From Deltaproteobacteria bacterium (lineage in GTDB: Bacteria > Desulfobacterota > Binatia > UBA9968): 39,034 bases of DNA. The stretch's first letter is position 1; each line of letters starts with the position of its first letter. The DNA lies in NCBI GenBank assembly GCA_016874755.1, contig VGTH01000050.1:1-39034 (forward strand), read 5' to 3'. The notes beneath the pieces were generated by a model, which saw only the letters and a program-made list of their open reading frames with translations, had not been told where the DNA came from and ran no database searches. Shown piece after piece: positions 7,537 through 15,974 of this stretch. The position numbers were made by a program, and so were the translations under genes.

Positions 7537-8804
7537 GTGTTTTGGGTGTTTCCCGATTACGGCGTGGCACTCATCTTTGCATTGGGATTGATTCTGAGCG
7601 GTCTGGCAAAACCGGACATCGTGCTCGGCGGCTTTGCCAGCAGCTCATGGTTTATGACGCTGGGGGTGCTTGGCCTCGGCGTCGCCATCACAAGCTGCGG
7701 TCTGTTCTACCGATTGTCCTTGCAACTCGTCAGAGTCTTTCCTTTGAACTACTACTGGCAAATCGTCGCTCTCGGGCTCATGGGGGGCGTGGTCATGGCG
7801 CTGATTCCGCAGCAAAGCGCGCGCACGGCCATCATTAGTCAAATGCTCATCAATCTTTCCGAAAGCCTCGGCTATAAGAACCCGTCAAAGGCTTCCACTG
7901 GCCATTTCGCTGCCAGTTTCTTGGGCCTTGGTCAGTTGGGTTTCTTGTTCCTCACCGGTTCGACAACGAGCCTCATCGCCTACGGCCTCTTGCCACCCGA
8001 GGTGCAGGCTCGCTTTACTTGGGGTTACTGGTTTATCGCGGCAGTGCCACCTACCCTCGTGGTTATTTTCATCATTCTTGCAGCCACCATGATTCAATAT
8101 CGGCCCGAGTCGCACGCTCGCGTTTCTTACAAGTTAGTCGAGACCCAACTCGGTGTCTTGGGTACCATGTCGAAGCATGAGTGCATCACTCTGTTGGTGC
8201 TGGTACTTACGATCGCCGGCTGGCTCACCGCCGGTTATCACAAGATCGATGGTGCGTGGATTTCCTTGTCGGCGTTTTGCGTTTTGATTGTCAGCGGTGT
8301 TCTAGAGAAAGGGTTAATCAAAAACGGCATCGACTGGGAAGTGCTCATCTACATGGGCGCGACCTTGTCGATTCCAACCCTATTAACACAAGCACGTATA
8401 GACAAATGGCTGGTCGCGGCAGTCTCGCCGCCGTGCTGCCCTTCGTCGATTGGCCGCTCATCTGCATTGTGGTGATCGCGCTGATCACCTACCTCGCAAA
8501 ACTGATATTCACCAGTTTCCTGAAGGTAGTTACAATGATGGTGACTTTCCTGCCGCTGGCGCCCGCCATCGGCGTCAGCCCGTGGGTCATGGCGATAATT
8601 ATTTTGATCGCTTCCGAGGTATGGTTCTTCCGCTCCCAAGTCGATTGGCACACGATGGCGACCGCAACCACCGATGGCAAAGGTGTTACCTATCCGTTGA
8701 TGGCGCGCATCAACCCAATCTACGCCATCGCCTATATCGTCGCGCTCATCGCCGCGATTCCCTATTGGCGCTACCTGGGGCTCATCTCTCAGCCGCCTCA
8801 ATGA
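7537..8804 (+). pseudogene. SLC13/DASS-type anion permease domain, separated by a stop and frameshifted
   Basis: Directly after the TAA the same frame resumes with WVFWVFPDYGVALIFALGLIL, a typical second helix of the SLC13/DASS (divalent anion:sodium symporter) fold. It continues through many hydrophobic helices to DKWLVAAVS near 8428. There the frame turns to nonsense (PPCCPSSIGRSSALW, stop at 8475). A second frame carries on the homologous sequence from AAVLPFVDWPLICIVVIALITYLAK to a natural end at 8804. Adding one base near 8421-8440 restores a single reading frame. Both SNT signatures usual for carboxylate-transporting DASS proteins are replaced (QQSARTA and FTSFLKV), so the substrate may be unusual. 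Either the gene is decayed or the sequence contains two errors. Confidence 0.7.
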
Positions 8805-8909
8805 TATCGACAAGCTCGGCTGCAGCCAAAAGTATTTTAGCCTCGACCGTGGCGGGTTAATTGCCCTCCTTGAAAGCTCGTCATACGGACGCTAAGACTG
8901 AACTGTCCG

Positions 8910-9599
8910 ATGGCTAAATTGATTAACCAAGATCTGGGCTCGCTCGAATACCAAACCGCGCTGACGCTCCAGGAAAAGCTCGTCGAGTCCAAACAACGCG
9001 AGCCTTCCGATGACATTCTTCTGTTCGTTGAGCATCCTCACATCTACACGCTCGGTCGCGGCGGCAAAGAGACGAACGTGCTGGCGCCACGGGAAGTTCC
9101 GGTTTACCGCAGCAGCCGCGGCGGGGATGTGACTTATCACGGGCCGGGGCAGCTCGTCGTCTATCCGATCATCGATCTGCGCTCGAAATTACGCAAGGAT
9201 GTCCATCGCTACGTGCGCAATTTGGAAATGTCGGCGATTTCCACGCTGAAAGATTTCGGCCTTTCAGCGACTCGGCGCCCGCCGTATACTGGCATCTGGA
9301 TCAACGATCGTAAGATCGCGGCCATTGGCGTAGCCGTAAAACGCTCGATCACGTATCACGGTTTAGCGCTTAACGTGAATACTGATTTGTCTTACTTTCA
9401 ACGCATCGTTCCCTGCGGTCTGACCTGGGCCGATGTGACATCACTGCAGAAAGAACTCGGTGCGGCGCAGAATATGAACCTCGTCAAAGTACGCTTTCTT
9501 CACAACTTCGCGAAAGTCTTTGGCTACCCGGAGGTTCAAGAACCGTCCGAAACTCCGAGCAAACCCGAAACCCGAAACTCGGAACTCGAAACTATTTGA
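8910..9599 (+). CDS. lipB: lipoyl(octanoyl) transferase LipB
   Basis: LipB moves octanoate from acyl carrier protein to the lipoyl domains of 2-oxoacid dehydrogenases and GcvH. The 229-residue protein has all landmarks: VEHPHIYTLGRGG, the signature RGGDVTYHGPGQLVVYPI, K135 in DRKIAAIGV and the nucleophile C169 in IVPCGLTW. Both catalytic residues have the same numbers as in E. coli LipB. The last 20 or so residues (PSKPETRNSELETI) are not part of the family. They are encoded by a GAAAC-rich repeat that also occurs at 17644-17720. lipA starts three bases after the stop, so the two form an operon covering octanoyl transfer and sulfur insertion. Confidence 0.97.
   Translation: MAKLINQDLGSLEYQTALTLQEKLVESKQREPSDDILLFVEHPHIYTLGRGGKETNVLAPREVPVYRSSRGGDVTYHGPGQLVVYPIIDLRSKLRKDVHRYVRNLEMSAISTLKDFGLSATRRPPYTGIWINDRKIAAIGVAVKRSITYHGLALNVNTDLSYFQRIVPCGLTWADVTSLQKELGAAQNMNLVKVRFLHNFAKVFGYPEVQEPSETPSKPETRNSELETI
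9547..9593. repeat. GAAAC-rich direct repeat inside the lipB 3' end
   Basis: Several tandem copies of a 7-8 base unit of the type CCGAAAC or CTCGAAA occur here. The same unit forms the inverted-repeat block between glcD and glcF, and a weaker version lies in ileS. Here the array is in frame and supplies the last residues of LipB. Confidence 0.6.
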
Positions 9600-9602
9600 A
9601 CC

Positions 9603-10451
9603 ATGCCACGCCGTCACCCCGACTGGATCAAAGTCAAAGCCCCGGGCAACCCCAACTACATGCGCCTGAAGAAACTCATGCGCGAGAAGAATCTTCACAC
9701 CGTCTGTGAAGAGGCGCGCTGTCCGAACATCGGAGAATGCTGGGGCAACAAGACCGCGACGTTTTTGATTCTGGGCGACACCTGCACGCGTGGCTGCCGC
9801 TTTTGCGCCATCGACAAAGGCAAGCCGCTGGCGCTCGACCCGGAGGAGCCGCGCAATGTGGCACTGACCGTCAAAGACTTGGGGCTCGAACACATCGTTG
9901 TTACGTCGGTAAACCGCGACGATCTGCCCGACGGCGGCGCTAACCATTTCGCTAAGACAGTCTTCTGGATCAAGAGTTTGAATCCGGGCATCCGCGTTGA
10001 GCTCTTGATTCCCGACTTTGAAGGCAATCTGGACTCACTGCGTACGGTTGTCAGCTCAGGTATCGAAATTTTGAATCACAACATCGAAACCGTACCGCGC
10101 CTCTATGGCAAAGTCCGCCCGGGGCACACCTATGAATGCTCGGTGAATATTCTGAAGACCGCAAAAGAAATGCGGCCGGACGTGCTCACAAAAACCGGCA
10201 TGATGCTCGGCGTGGGCGAGTCCAAAGAAGAAGTGATGACGACATTGCAGGATCTGAAAGAACGCAACGTTGACATCATCACCCTCGGCCAATATCTGCA
10301 ACCCTCGTCGAAGCTAATGAAGGTCGAACGCTATCTGCACCCGGATGAGTTCAGGGAATTCAAAACCGAAGCAGACAAGCTAGGCTTTCGTCATGTAGAA
10401 TCCGGCCCGCTGGTGCGCAGCTCGTACCACGCGTGGAGCCATGTGGGATAG
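9603..10451 (+). CDS. lipA: lipoyl synthase LipA (radical SAM)
   Basis: LipA inserts two sulfur atoms into protein-bound octanoyl groups to make lipoate. The 282-residue sequence shows the auxiliary-cluster cysteines C35, C40 and C46 in CEEARCPNIGEC. The radical SAM cluster C61, C65 and C68 is in CTRGCRFC. The C-terminal RSSYHA holds the conserved serine ligand of the auxiliary cluster. VTSVNRDDLPDGG and the LNHNIETVPRLY block are also canonical. It lies three bases behind lipB and is almost certainly co-transcribed. No lipoate-dependent dehydrogenase gene is in the window. Confidence 0.97.
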   Translation: MPRRHPDWIKVKAPGNPNYMRLKKLMREKNLHTVCEEARCPNIGECWGNKTATFLILGDTCTRGCRFCAIDKGKPLALDPEEPRNVALTVKDLGLEHIVVTSVNRDDLPDGGANHFAKTVFWIKSLNPGIRVELLIPDFEGNLDSLRTVVSSGIEILNHNIETVPRLYGKVRPGHTYECSVNILKTAKEMRPDVLTKTGMMLGVGESKEEVMTTLQDLKERNVDIITLGQYLQPSSKLMKVERYLHPDEFREFKTEADKLGFRHVESGPLVRSSYHAWSHVG

Positions 10452-10551
10452 CAGATTGGTGTGATGAGTAGCGCTTCCTGCCCCCAGCACGCCAGCAATC
10501 CAATCAGATCGAAAAAACATTTGCATTTGCGTCAACCGCAGATCGCTTGGT

Positions 10552-11892
10552 TCAAATTTCTTTGAGTTTTCCGGTCAACCAGCGCGCCGTTCGTAGCAGC
10601 CGCGCATCGCCGCCACGCGGGCCGACGAGCTGCACGCCGATGGGTAAGCCGTTTGAACTTTGCATGAGTGGCAAAGTGATGGCAGGCATGCCAAGCAAAG
10701 TCCAAACCGAACAGAATGTCGGATCGCCGGTGGAAGATAACCCCTTTGGCGCCGCGCCGGGCGCGGTTGGGGTGATAATCGTGTCGTAGCGCTGCTCGAA
10801 CAATTCCACGAAGCTCTCGTTGGCCGCTTCCGCCTGTGCGCGGGCGCGCAGGTAATCCGCCGCGCGCACTTCTTGGCCGCGCTCGATCTGGGTTCTCAAC
10901 GCCTCAGAAAGTTTATCGCGGCCTTTGTCCCATTCACGATGCAGATTTACCGCCAGTTCGGCGCCGAGAATCGCGCGATGCCAATCCCACGCATCGGCTG
11001 CCGAGGGAAACAACTCCACTTCTTCGATTTGCGCTCCCAACTCTTCGACTAGTTCGCTGAATCCTTCTTTGCTCTCGCTGTCGACGCGCTCCCAATGGGG
11101 CGTTTTGACAAAAGCGAACATGGGCGCGAGCGGCGGCTCTTCGCGCGAGGTTTCAAGAAAAGGAATCCGCGCCCGCGGCCGCGTGTCGGGATCGTTTTCA
11201 TCGAAGCTGACCAGCTGCTCAGCCAGCAGGGCGACGTCGTCAATTGTTCGCGCGAACACGCCGATATGATCCAGCGTGCGCGAGAGTTGCAGCACGCCGT
11301 GACGGGAAATCATCCCATGCGTCGGTTTGAAGCCAATCACACCACAAAACGCCGCGGGACGGATCACCGAGCCAGCCGTCTGCGTGCCCAGCGCGAGAGG
11401 CACCATGCCCGCGGCCACGGCCGCCGCTGAGCCGCTGGAAGAGCCTCCCGGCGTGTGCTCGGCGTTGTGCGGATTGTGGGTTTTTCCCGGCGAGAAAAAC
11501 GCAAACTCCGTTGTCACCGTCTTGCCTACGATCACCGCACCAGCGGCGCGCAAGAGTGAAACCGTCGTTGCATCGCGCGACGGCGTGCGGCCAGAGTACA
11601 ACACCGAGCCGCACTCGGTGGGCATGTCGGTGGTATCGAAGATATCTTTGATACCGACAGGCACACCGTGCAGCGGCCCGACGGGTTGGCCGGTCAGACG
11701 GAATTGGTCCGCGGCGCGCGCCTGCTGCAACGCGTAATCCGGATCGAGAAACGCCCAGGCCCGCACCTGTGCGTCGACGTCGCGAATGCGCGCCAGGCAC
11801 GCCTCGACGAGCTGTTCGGAAGAAATCGCCCCTTCGCGAATCAAGCGCGCGGCATCGACAGCGGAGAGGAGATGGAGATTGGTCGTGTCCAT
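10552..11892 (-). CDS. amidase-signature family hydrolase (GatA-like)
   Basis: The 446-residue protein has the amidase signature catalytic triad Lys-cisSer-Ser: K82 in VPVGIKDIFD, S151 in TPGGSSSGSAAAVAAG and nucleophile S175 in GTQTAGSVIRPAAFCG. The spacing of 24 residues between the two serines matches characterised members. The family hydrolyses carboxamides to acid plus ammonia, or transamidates tRNA when acting as GatA. No gatB or gatC is present, so a free amidase is more likely. The gene follows dctM by 40 bases on the same strand and is probably the last gene of the TRAP operon. That context suggests the enzyme hydrolyses an amide brought in by the transporter. The substrate cannot be read from sequence. 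Confidence 0.88.
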   Translation of the reverse strand: MDTTNLHLLSAVDAARLIREGAISSEQLVEACLARIRDVDAQVRAWAFLDPDYALQQARAADQFRLTGQPVGPLHGVPVGIKDIFDTTDMPTECGSVLYSGRTPSRDATTVSLLRAAGAVIVGKTVTTEFAFFSPGKTHNPHNAEHTPGGSSSGSAAAVAAGMVPLALGTQTAGSVIRPAAFCGVIGFKPTHGMISRHGVLQLSRTLDHIGVFARTIDDVALLAEQLVSFDENDPDTRPRARIPFLETSREEPPLAPMFAFVKTPHWERVDSESKEGFSELVEELGAQIEEVELFPSAADAWDWHRAILGAELAVNLHREWDKGRDKLSEALRTQIERGQEVRAADYLRARAQAEAANESFVELFEQRYDTIITPTAPGAAPKGLSSTGDPTFCSVWTLLGMPAITLPLMQSSNGLPIGVQLVGPRGGDARLLRTARWLTGKLKEI

Positions 11893-11932
11893 TGGCGTTA
11901 TACAGAGGGCGACCAGCCGGTCACCCCTACCG

Positions 11933-14035
11933 CTAATTGCCGTAGAGAAACTCCGGCAGCCACAGCGTCATGCCGGGCCAGATGTACATGCAAATCAAAC
12001 AGAGCACGACGATCAACATGTACGGCATCATGCCGGCAAAAATCTGGTTGAGCGTAACATGGGGCGGCGAGACGCCTTTCAAATAAAAGGCCGACATCGC
12101 CACCGGCGGCGACAGAAATGCCGCTTGTAAGTTCACCGCGACCATCGTGCCAAACAGGATCGGATCGACGTTAAAGTGGGCTAAGAGCGGAATGAAAATC
12201 GGACAGAAGATGACGATAATCTCGGTCCATTCCAGTGGCCAGCCCAAAAGAAAAATAATCAACTGCGCAACGAAGAGAAAACCCAACGGCGAGAGATTCA
12301 TGCTCAGCACCCAGCGCTCGATCAAGCCCTGGCCGCCGTGCAGCGCGAAGACGCTGGAGAAAAGCGCCGAACCGATGAACAGCCAGCAGACCATCGCGGT
12401 AGTCTTCGCGGTGAGAAAGACCGCTTCGTTTAAGTTGCGGCGTAGGTCTTGTGATTTGCTCAGTCCCATCGCCCAAGGGATGACGGTGCCAAAAAAAGTC
12501 GCGCCGAGGGACGCCGACACGAGCAGCGGCACGAACTCACCGCGGCGCAAGCCCAGCGCAATGCCGACGATTGCGCCGAGTAAACTCCACCACGCCACCG
12601 GCCGGGGAAATTTTGCCATCGCCGCCAAGTAAAGCGCGCCCAATGCGCCGATGGCCGCCGACTCGGTGGCGGTGGTTATGCCGAACAAAATCACCGCAAG
12701 AACGATGATCGTAAGCACGCCGAGGGGAACGACCGAAGCAACCAGCTCGCGGAGAATCTCGAACTGCTCGCCGTCCATGCGCCAGTAATAATAGGTCAGC
12801 AACAATCCGAACAGTGCCGCAAAGGCCCAAAACCAACTATAGAAGTTCGCGGGAATTTTGCTCGTCGCAGCGGCGGCTGGCTCAGCAACCGAAGTCATCT
12901 CGCGCGGCGGCCCTTCGGACGGCGGCGCGGGAGCGATCTCCACCGGGCTGCCGGCGGCGCCGAGCTCCTGGGGTTTCTCGTCGGCTGGCACCGTAGATTT
13001 CTCAGCCGCTTGGCCCAGCTCCACGGGCTTCTCCGCCACGGCGCCAAGCTCCTGGGGCGCTGCTTCTGCAGCGGGCGCGGGCGCGGCCACGCCTGCCTGC
13101 TCCTGTAGCGGCTTTGCCGTGCTGACGGTTGCCGGCGCGTTGTAAATCACGACGTACCACCAGGTCATGGCCAAAGTGCCGGCGCTAAGCGCCAGCGGCA
13201 CCATCAAAGTGAGCACCGTATTGACGACGAAACCGTAGCCGATGGGCTTGCCGCCCGCGGTCTTCGCGCCGCGCAACAGACTCGGTCGAAAGAAAGCGCC
13301 GAGCAGGCCACCGAACACACGCTTTGCCGGCCCGCGCTCGAGCCGCTGCAGCCAATCGGGAACGTTCAAGCGATACTGGTCCTCGGAAAGCTTGGGCGCG
13401 ATTTTCGGATTGATGATCGCCCAGCCGAGAATGTAGACGAGATATAAAAAAGTCAGAAAGAAACCCGGCAGCATCGCCGCAGCGTACAGTTTAACGATCG
13501 ACTGACCGGCCACCGCGGCATAGACGATCAACATGACCGACGGCGGAATCAGAATCCCCAGCGTGCCACCTGCGGTGATCGCGCCGGAAGCGAGCCGGAC
13601 ATCGTAGCCGGCGTTGAGCATGGGGCGCATGGCGATGACGCCCATCAACACGACCACGGCGCCGACGATGCCCGACGCGATGCCCCAAAAAGCGCATACG
13701 AGTAATGTCGTCACCGCCAGCGACGCCGGCACGCGGCGAAACGCCAACTGCACAGCGTGAAACATGCGGTCGACCAGCGCCGCGCGCTCCATGACGTAGC
13801 CCATGAAGACAAACAACGGCACGGATAATAAAGTATCGTTAACCATCACGCCGTAGGTGCGCTGCACCATGAGGTCGAAAATGCGATTCTGCCACCAGTG
13901 CTGTGTCGGATCCCAAAAGGCCACGGCACCAAACAGCATGCCGACGCCCATGAGCGTAAACGCCGTCGGAAAGCCCATCATGATCGCCGCCACGATGAGC
14001 CCGAGCATAATCAAGCCGAGTACCGGGTCGCTCAT
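11933..14035 (-). CDS. dctM: TRAP transporter large permease DctM, with a large central insertion
   Basis: This is the ion-coupled large membrane subunit of a tripartite ATP-independent periplasmic (TRAP) transporter. Family landmarks in the first half include VPLFVFMGYVMERA, ASGIVGAVVVLMGVIAM and GGTLGILIPPSVMLIVYA. In the second half they include FGITTATESAAIGALGALY and LGWPLEWTEIIVIFCPIFIPL. The protein has 700 residues, where DctM proteins are often near 430. The extra length lies between the two halves, at about residues 215-430. It comprises two additional hydrophobic segments (about 268-298 and 398-417) joined by a Pro/Ala/Glu-rich linker with repeated A-E-K-P-x-E-L-G motifs. Its ATG overlaps the dctQ stop (ATGA), so translation is coupled. 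Longer DctM forms are known in the mannitol/chloroaromatic-type TRAP group. Confidence 0.92.
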   Translation of the reverse strand: MSDPVLGLIMLGLIVAAIMMGFPTAFTLMGVGMLFGAVAFWDPTQHWWQNRIFDLMVQRTYGVMVNDTLLSVPLFVFMGYVMERAALVDRMFHAVQLAFRRVPASLAVTTLLVCAFWGIASGIVGAVVVLMGVIAMRPMLNAGYDVRLASGAITAGGTLGILIPPSVMLIVYAAVAGQSIVKLYAAAMLPGFFLTFLYLVYILGWAIINPKIAPKLSEDQYRLNVPDWLQRLERGPAKRVFGGLLGAFFRPSLLRGAKTAGGKPIGYGFVVNTVLTLMVPLALSAGTLAMTWWYVVIYNAPATVSTAKPLQEQAGVAAPAPAAEAAPQELGAVAEKPVELGQAAEKSTVPADEKPQELGAAGSPVEIAPAPPSEGPPREMTSVAEPAAAATSKIPANFYSWFWAFAALFGLLLTYYYWRMDGEQFEILRELVASVVPLGVLTIIVLAVILFGITTATESAAIGALGALYLAAMAKFPRPVAWWSLLGAIVGIALGLRRGEFVPLLVSASLGATFFGTVIPWAMGLSKSQDLRRNLNEAVFLTAKTTAMVCWLFIGSALFSSVFALHGGQGLIERWVLSMNLSPLGFLFVAQLIIFLLGWPLEWTEIIVIFCPIFIPLLAHFNVDPILFGTMVAVNLQAAFLSPPVAMSAFYLKGVSPPHVTLNQIFAGMMPYMLIVVLCLICMYIWPGMTLWLPEFLYGN
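12850..13138 (-). repeat. Pro/Ala/Glu-rich repeat linker coding segment within dctM
   Basis: Codons for about residues 300-395 of DctM encode a low-complexity linker in which short motifs recur: APQELGAVAEKPVELGQAAE, then EKPQELGAAGSPVEI. It has no hydrophobic helix and separates two predicted membrane segments, so it should form a flexible extramembrane loop. Confidence 0.6.
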
Positions 14036-14718
14036 GGCTTTTTCTGCTCCTTGATGTCTGTCACAGTAACGGCACTGCGATGGCGCGCCGCTTCGTCGAT
14101 GGCGTGGGCCGATTTCAGCGTCGCTTGGCGCGATTCTTCATCGATAAACTCGCTCTGCGAAAGCTGCGTCTCTATAACGTCGATCTCTTCGACGTCGTGC
14201 AGCCGCGCCGGCCACGCGCCGGTCTTGAGACAAACAAAGCAGCGCAGAATTTCAGCGAGGCCCTGCAGCATCACCAGTGCGCCGGCGATGGGAATGAAAG
14301 TTTTGAAGTGATACACCGGCGGACCCGCCGCGGTGACGGTGGAATGTTCACCGATGCGCCAGGACTCAGCGGCGTAGCCGTAGCCGGCGTAGGCCAATGC
14401 GAGAATTCCCGGCAGAAAAAACAGCAAGTAAAGAATCAAATCGAGCAGCGCCTGGGAGCGCGGCTTTAAGTAGATGTAAACGAAATCGGCGCGCACGTGG
14501 CCGGCCAAGGCCAGCGTGTAGGCGCCGCACATCATGAACAACGTGCCGTAGAGCATGTTGTTCAAATCAAAAATCCACGCCGTCGGCGCATTTAAGATGT
14601 AGCGCTTGAAGACTTCGACGGAGACCACGAAGGTCAAAACCACGATCAGCCAGGCGAATAACTTGCCGATCCAGTAGCTGATGCGGTCCGCCGTTCGGAT
14701 GAGAGCGAGTGCATTCAT
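14032..14718 (-). CDS. dctQ: TRAP transporter small permease DctQ
   Basis: This is the small membrane subunit that pairs with DctM. Four hydrophobic helices are visible, with the DctQ landmarks VSVEVFKRYILNAPTAWIFDLNNMLYGTLFMMCGAYTLALAGHVRADF. The open frame reaches back to a TTG at 14748, but that codon lies inside a terminator-like hairpin. The ATG at 14718 (MNALALIRTADR) is therefore preferred, giving 228 residues. No clear Shine-Dalgarno precedes it. A hydrophilic C-terminal tail of about 60 residues, rich in Glu, Asp and Arg, follows the last helix. The stop overlaps the dctM start. Confidence 0.9.
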   Translation of the reverse strand: MNALALIRTADRISYWIGKLFAWLIVVLTFVVSVEVFKRYILNAPTAWIFDLNNMLYGTLFMMCGAYTLALAGHVRADFVYIYLKPRSQALLDLILYLLFFLPGILALAYAGYGYAAESWRIGEHSTVTAAGPPVYHFKTFIPIAGALVMLQGLAEILRCFVCLKTGAWPARLHDVEEIDVIETQLSQSEFIDEESRQATLKSAHAIDEAARHRSAVTVTDIKEQKKP

Positions 14719-14719
14719 A

Positions 14720-14769
14720 GACAAACAAAGACGCCAGCCATCCGGCAAATACCGGTTGGCTGGCGTCTT
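14720..14769 (-). terminator. strong hairpin with U-rich tail between dctP and dctQ (partial terminator/attenuator)
   Basis: The arms AAGACGCCAGCCA (14728-14740) and TGGCTGGCGTCTT (14757-14769) are exact complements. A further CCGG pairing closes a short loop. On the minus strand the stem is followed by TGTTTGTC at 14720-14727, a T-rich but imperfect tail. It lies after the dctP stop and just before the dctQ start. Such a leaky terminator or mRNA-stabilising stem would give more binding protein than permease. Confidence 0.75.
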
Positions 14770-14790
14770 CTCTAAGACCGAAGAACGAGC

Positions 14791-15936
14791 CTAGCCTTTC
14801 CTAGCACCGAAATAATGGTTGTAGGCCATGCGGCGGTCGACGACGGTGTCCAGCTCCCACTTCACCGCGCGCTGCGCAAAGGCGCGCTGCGAGTCGGCGA
14901 TCTCTTTGAACAATGGATTATCCGCAGCCTTCTTCGCCGCCGCCGCGTCATAGGCAGCCAGTTGCTGGCGCAGCACACCGGCCGGCGTCTGGTAAAAACG
15001 CACTTTGTCCTTGGTCTGCATCTCGATGTAGTCTTTGGAATAGCGATCGATGGCCTTCCAGGACATCTCCGCCGATGCCGCCTCGACGGCGTTTTCGATG
15101 ATCGATTTCATCTTCGCCGGCAGCGCGTCGTACTTGCCCTTGTTGAACATGATCTCAAACTGCTCGGCGTTCTGATGGTAGCTCTGCAGCATGCAGACTT
15201 TGGAAACATCGGGGAAGCCGAGCATCCGGTCGGAAGAGGCATTGTTAAATTCCGCGGCGTCGAGCAGACCGCGATCCATCGCCGGCACGATCTCACCGCC
15301 CGGCAATGCGTTGACCGCCGCGCCCATACCGGTGAACACGTCGGTGGAAATGCCGACGGTGCGGAACTTGAGTCCTTTAAAATCATCCGGCTTGGTGATC
15401 GGCTTCTTGAACCAGCCCAAGGGCTGGGTCGGCATCGGTCCATAGGGTAACGACACCACGTTCATGCCGATGGAGTTGTAAAGCTTGTTGAGCAACTCAC
15501 GCCCGCCGCCGTAACGATGCCAGGAGAGCAGCATGTTGGCGTCCATGCCGTAGGCGGGGCCGGAGCCCCACAGCGCCAGCGCCGCCTGTTTGCCGTAGTG
15601 ATAAACCAACACACCGTGGCCGCCATCCAGCGTGCCTTTAGACACCGCTTCGAGCAAACCGAAGGCAGGCACCACCGCGCCGGCCGGCAGCACTTCGATC
15701 TTCAAATCGCCGCCGGTCATGTCATTGACCTTCTTGGCGAAGTCCTGGGCGAACTCATGAAAGATGTCTTTCGCGGGCCAGGTGCTTTGCCAACGCATCG
15801 ATGTCGCGCCCTGCGCCTTGACGATGTTGGGAAAACCAAGTACCGCGGCTCCGCCCGCCACCACGGCGCCCTTGAGAATACTGCGCCGCGAAAGCTTACT
15901 TGCCTGCGGCTCCTGCTTCTTTGCTTCTTCAGCCAT
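14791..15936 (-). CDS. dctP: TRAP transporter periplasmic substrate-binding protein DctP, Tat-exported
   Basis: This is the solute receptor of the TRAP system. Residues 16-22 (SRRSILK) are a twin-arginine motif followed by a hydrophobic segment, with likely cleavage near residue 42 (VKAQ/GATS). The mature part shows DctP landmarks: AQDFAKKVNDMTGGDLKIEV, LEAVSKGTLDGGHG, DDFKGLKFRTVGISTDVFTGMGAAVNALPGGEIVPAMDRG and DAAEFNNASSD. The pattern resembles the TakP-like / mannitol-chloroaromatic branch, whose known ligands are organic acids such as 2-oxo acids; the actual ligand is unknown. An AGGAGG-type ribosome site lies eight bases before the ATG, and a strong promoter lies about 40 bases upstream. 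It is the first gene of the dctP-dctQ-dctM-amidase operon. Confidence 0.93.
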   Translation of the reverse strand: MAEEAKKQEPQASKLSRRSILKGAVVAGGAAVLGFPNIVKAQGATSMRWQSTWPAKDIFHEFAQDFAKKVNDMTGGDLKIEVLPAGAVVPAFGLLEAVSKGTLDGGHGVLVYHYGKQAALALWGSGPAYGMDANMLLSWHRYGGGRELLNKLYNSIGMNVVSLPYGPMPTQPLGWFKKPITKPDDFKGLKFRTVGISTDVFTGMGAAVNALPGGEIVPAMDRGLLDAAEFNNASSDRMLGFPDVSKVCMLQSYHQNAEQFEIMFNKGKYDALPAKMKSIIENAVEAASAEMSWKAIDRYSKDYIEMQTKDKVRFYQTPAGVLRQQLAAYDAAAAKKAADNPLFKEIADSQRAFAQRAVKWELDTVVDRRMAYNHYFGARKG

Positions 15937-15974
15937 GAATTTGCCTCCTACAGTCAGAAAACTAATTTCACTGA

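Noticed and set aside
10552-11892. GatA subunit of the tRNA amidotransferase
   Set aside because: No gatB or gatC is nearby, and the gene sits directly behind a TRAP permease operon, so a free amidase is the better call.
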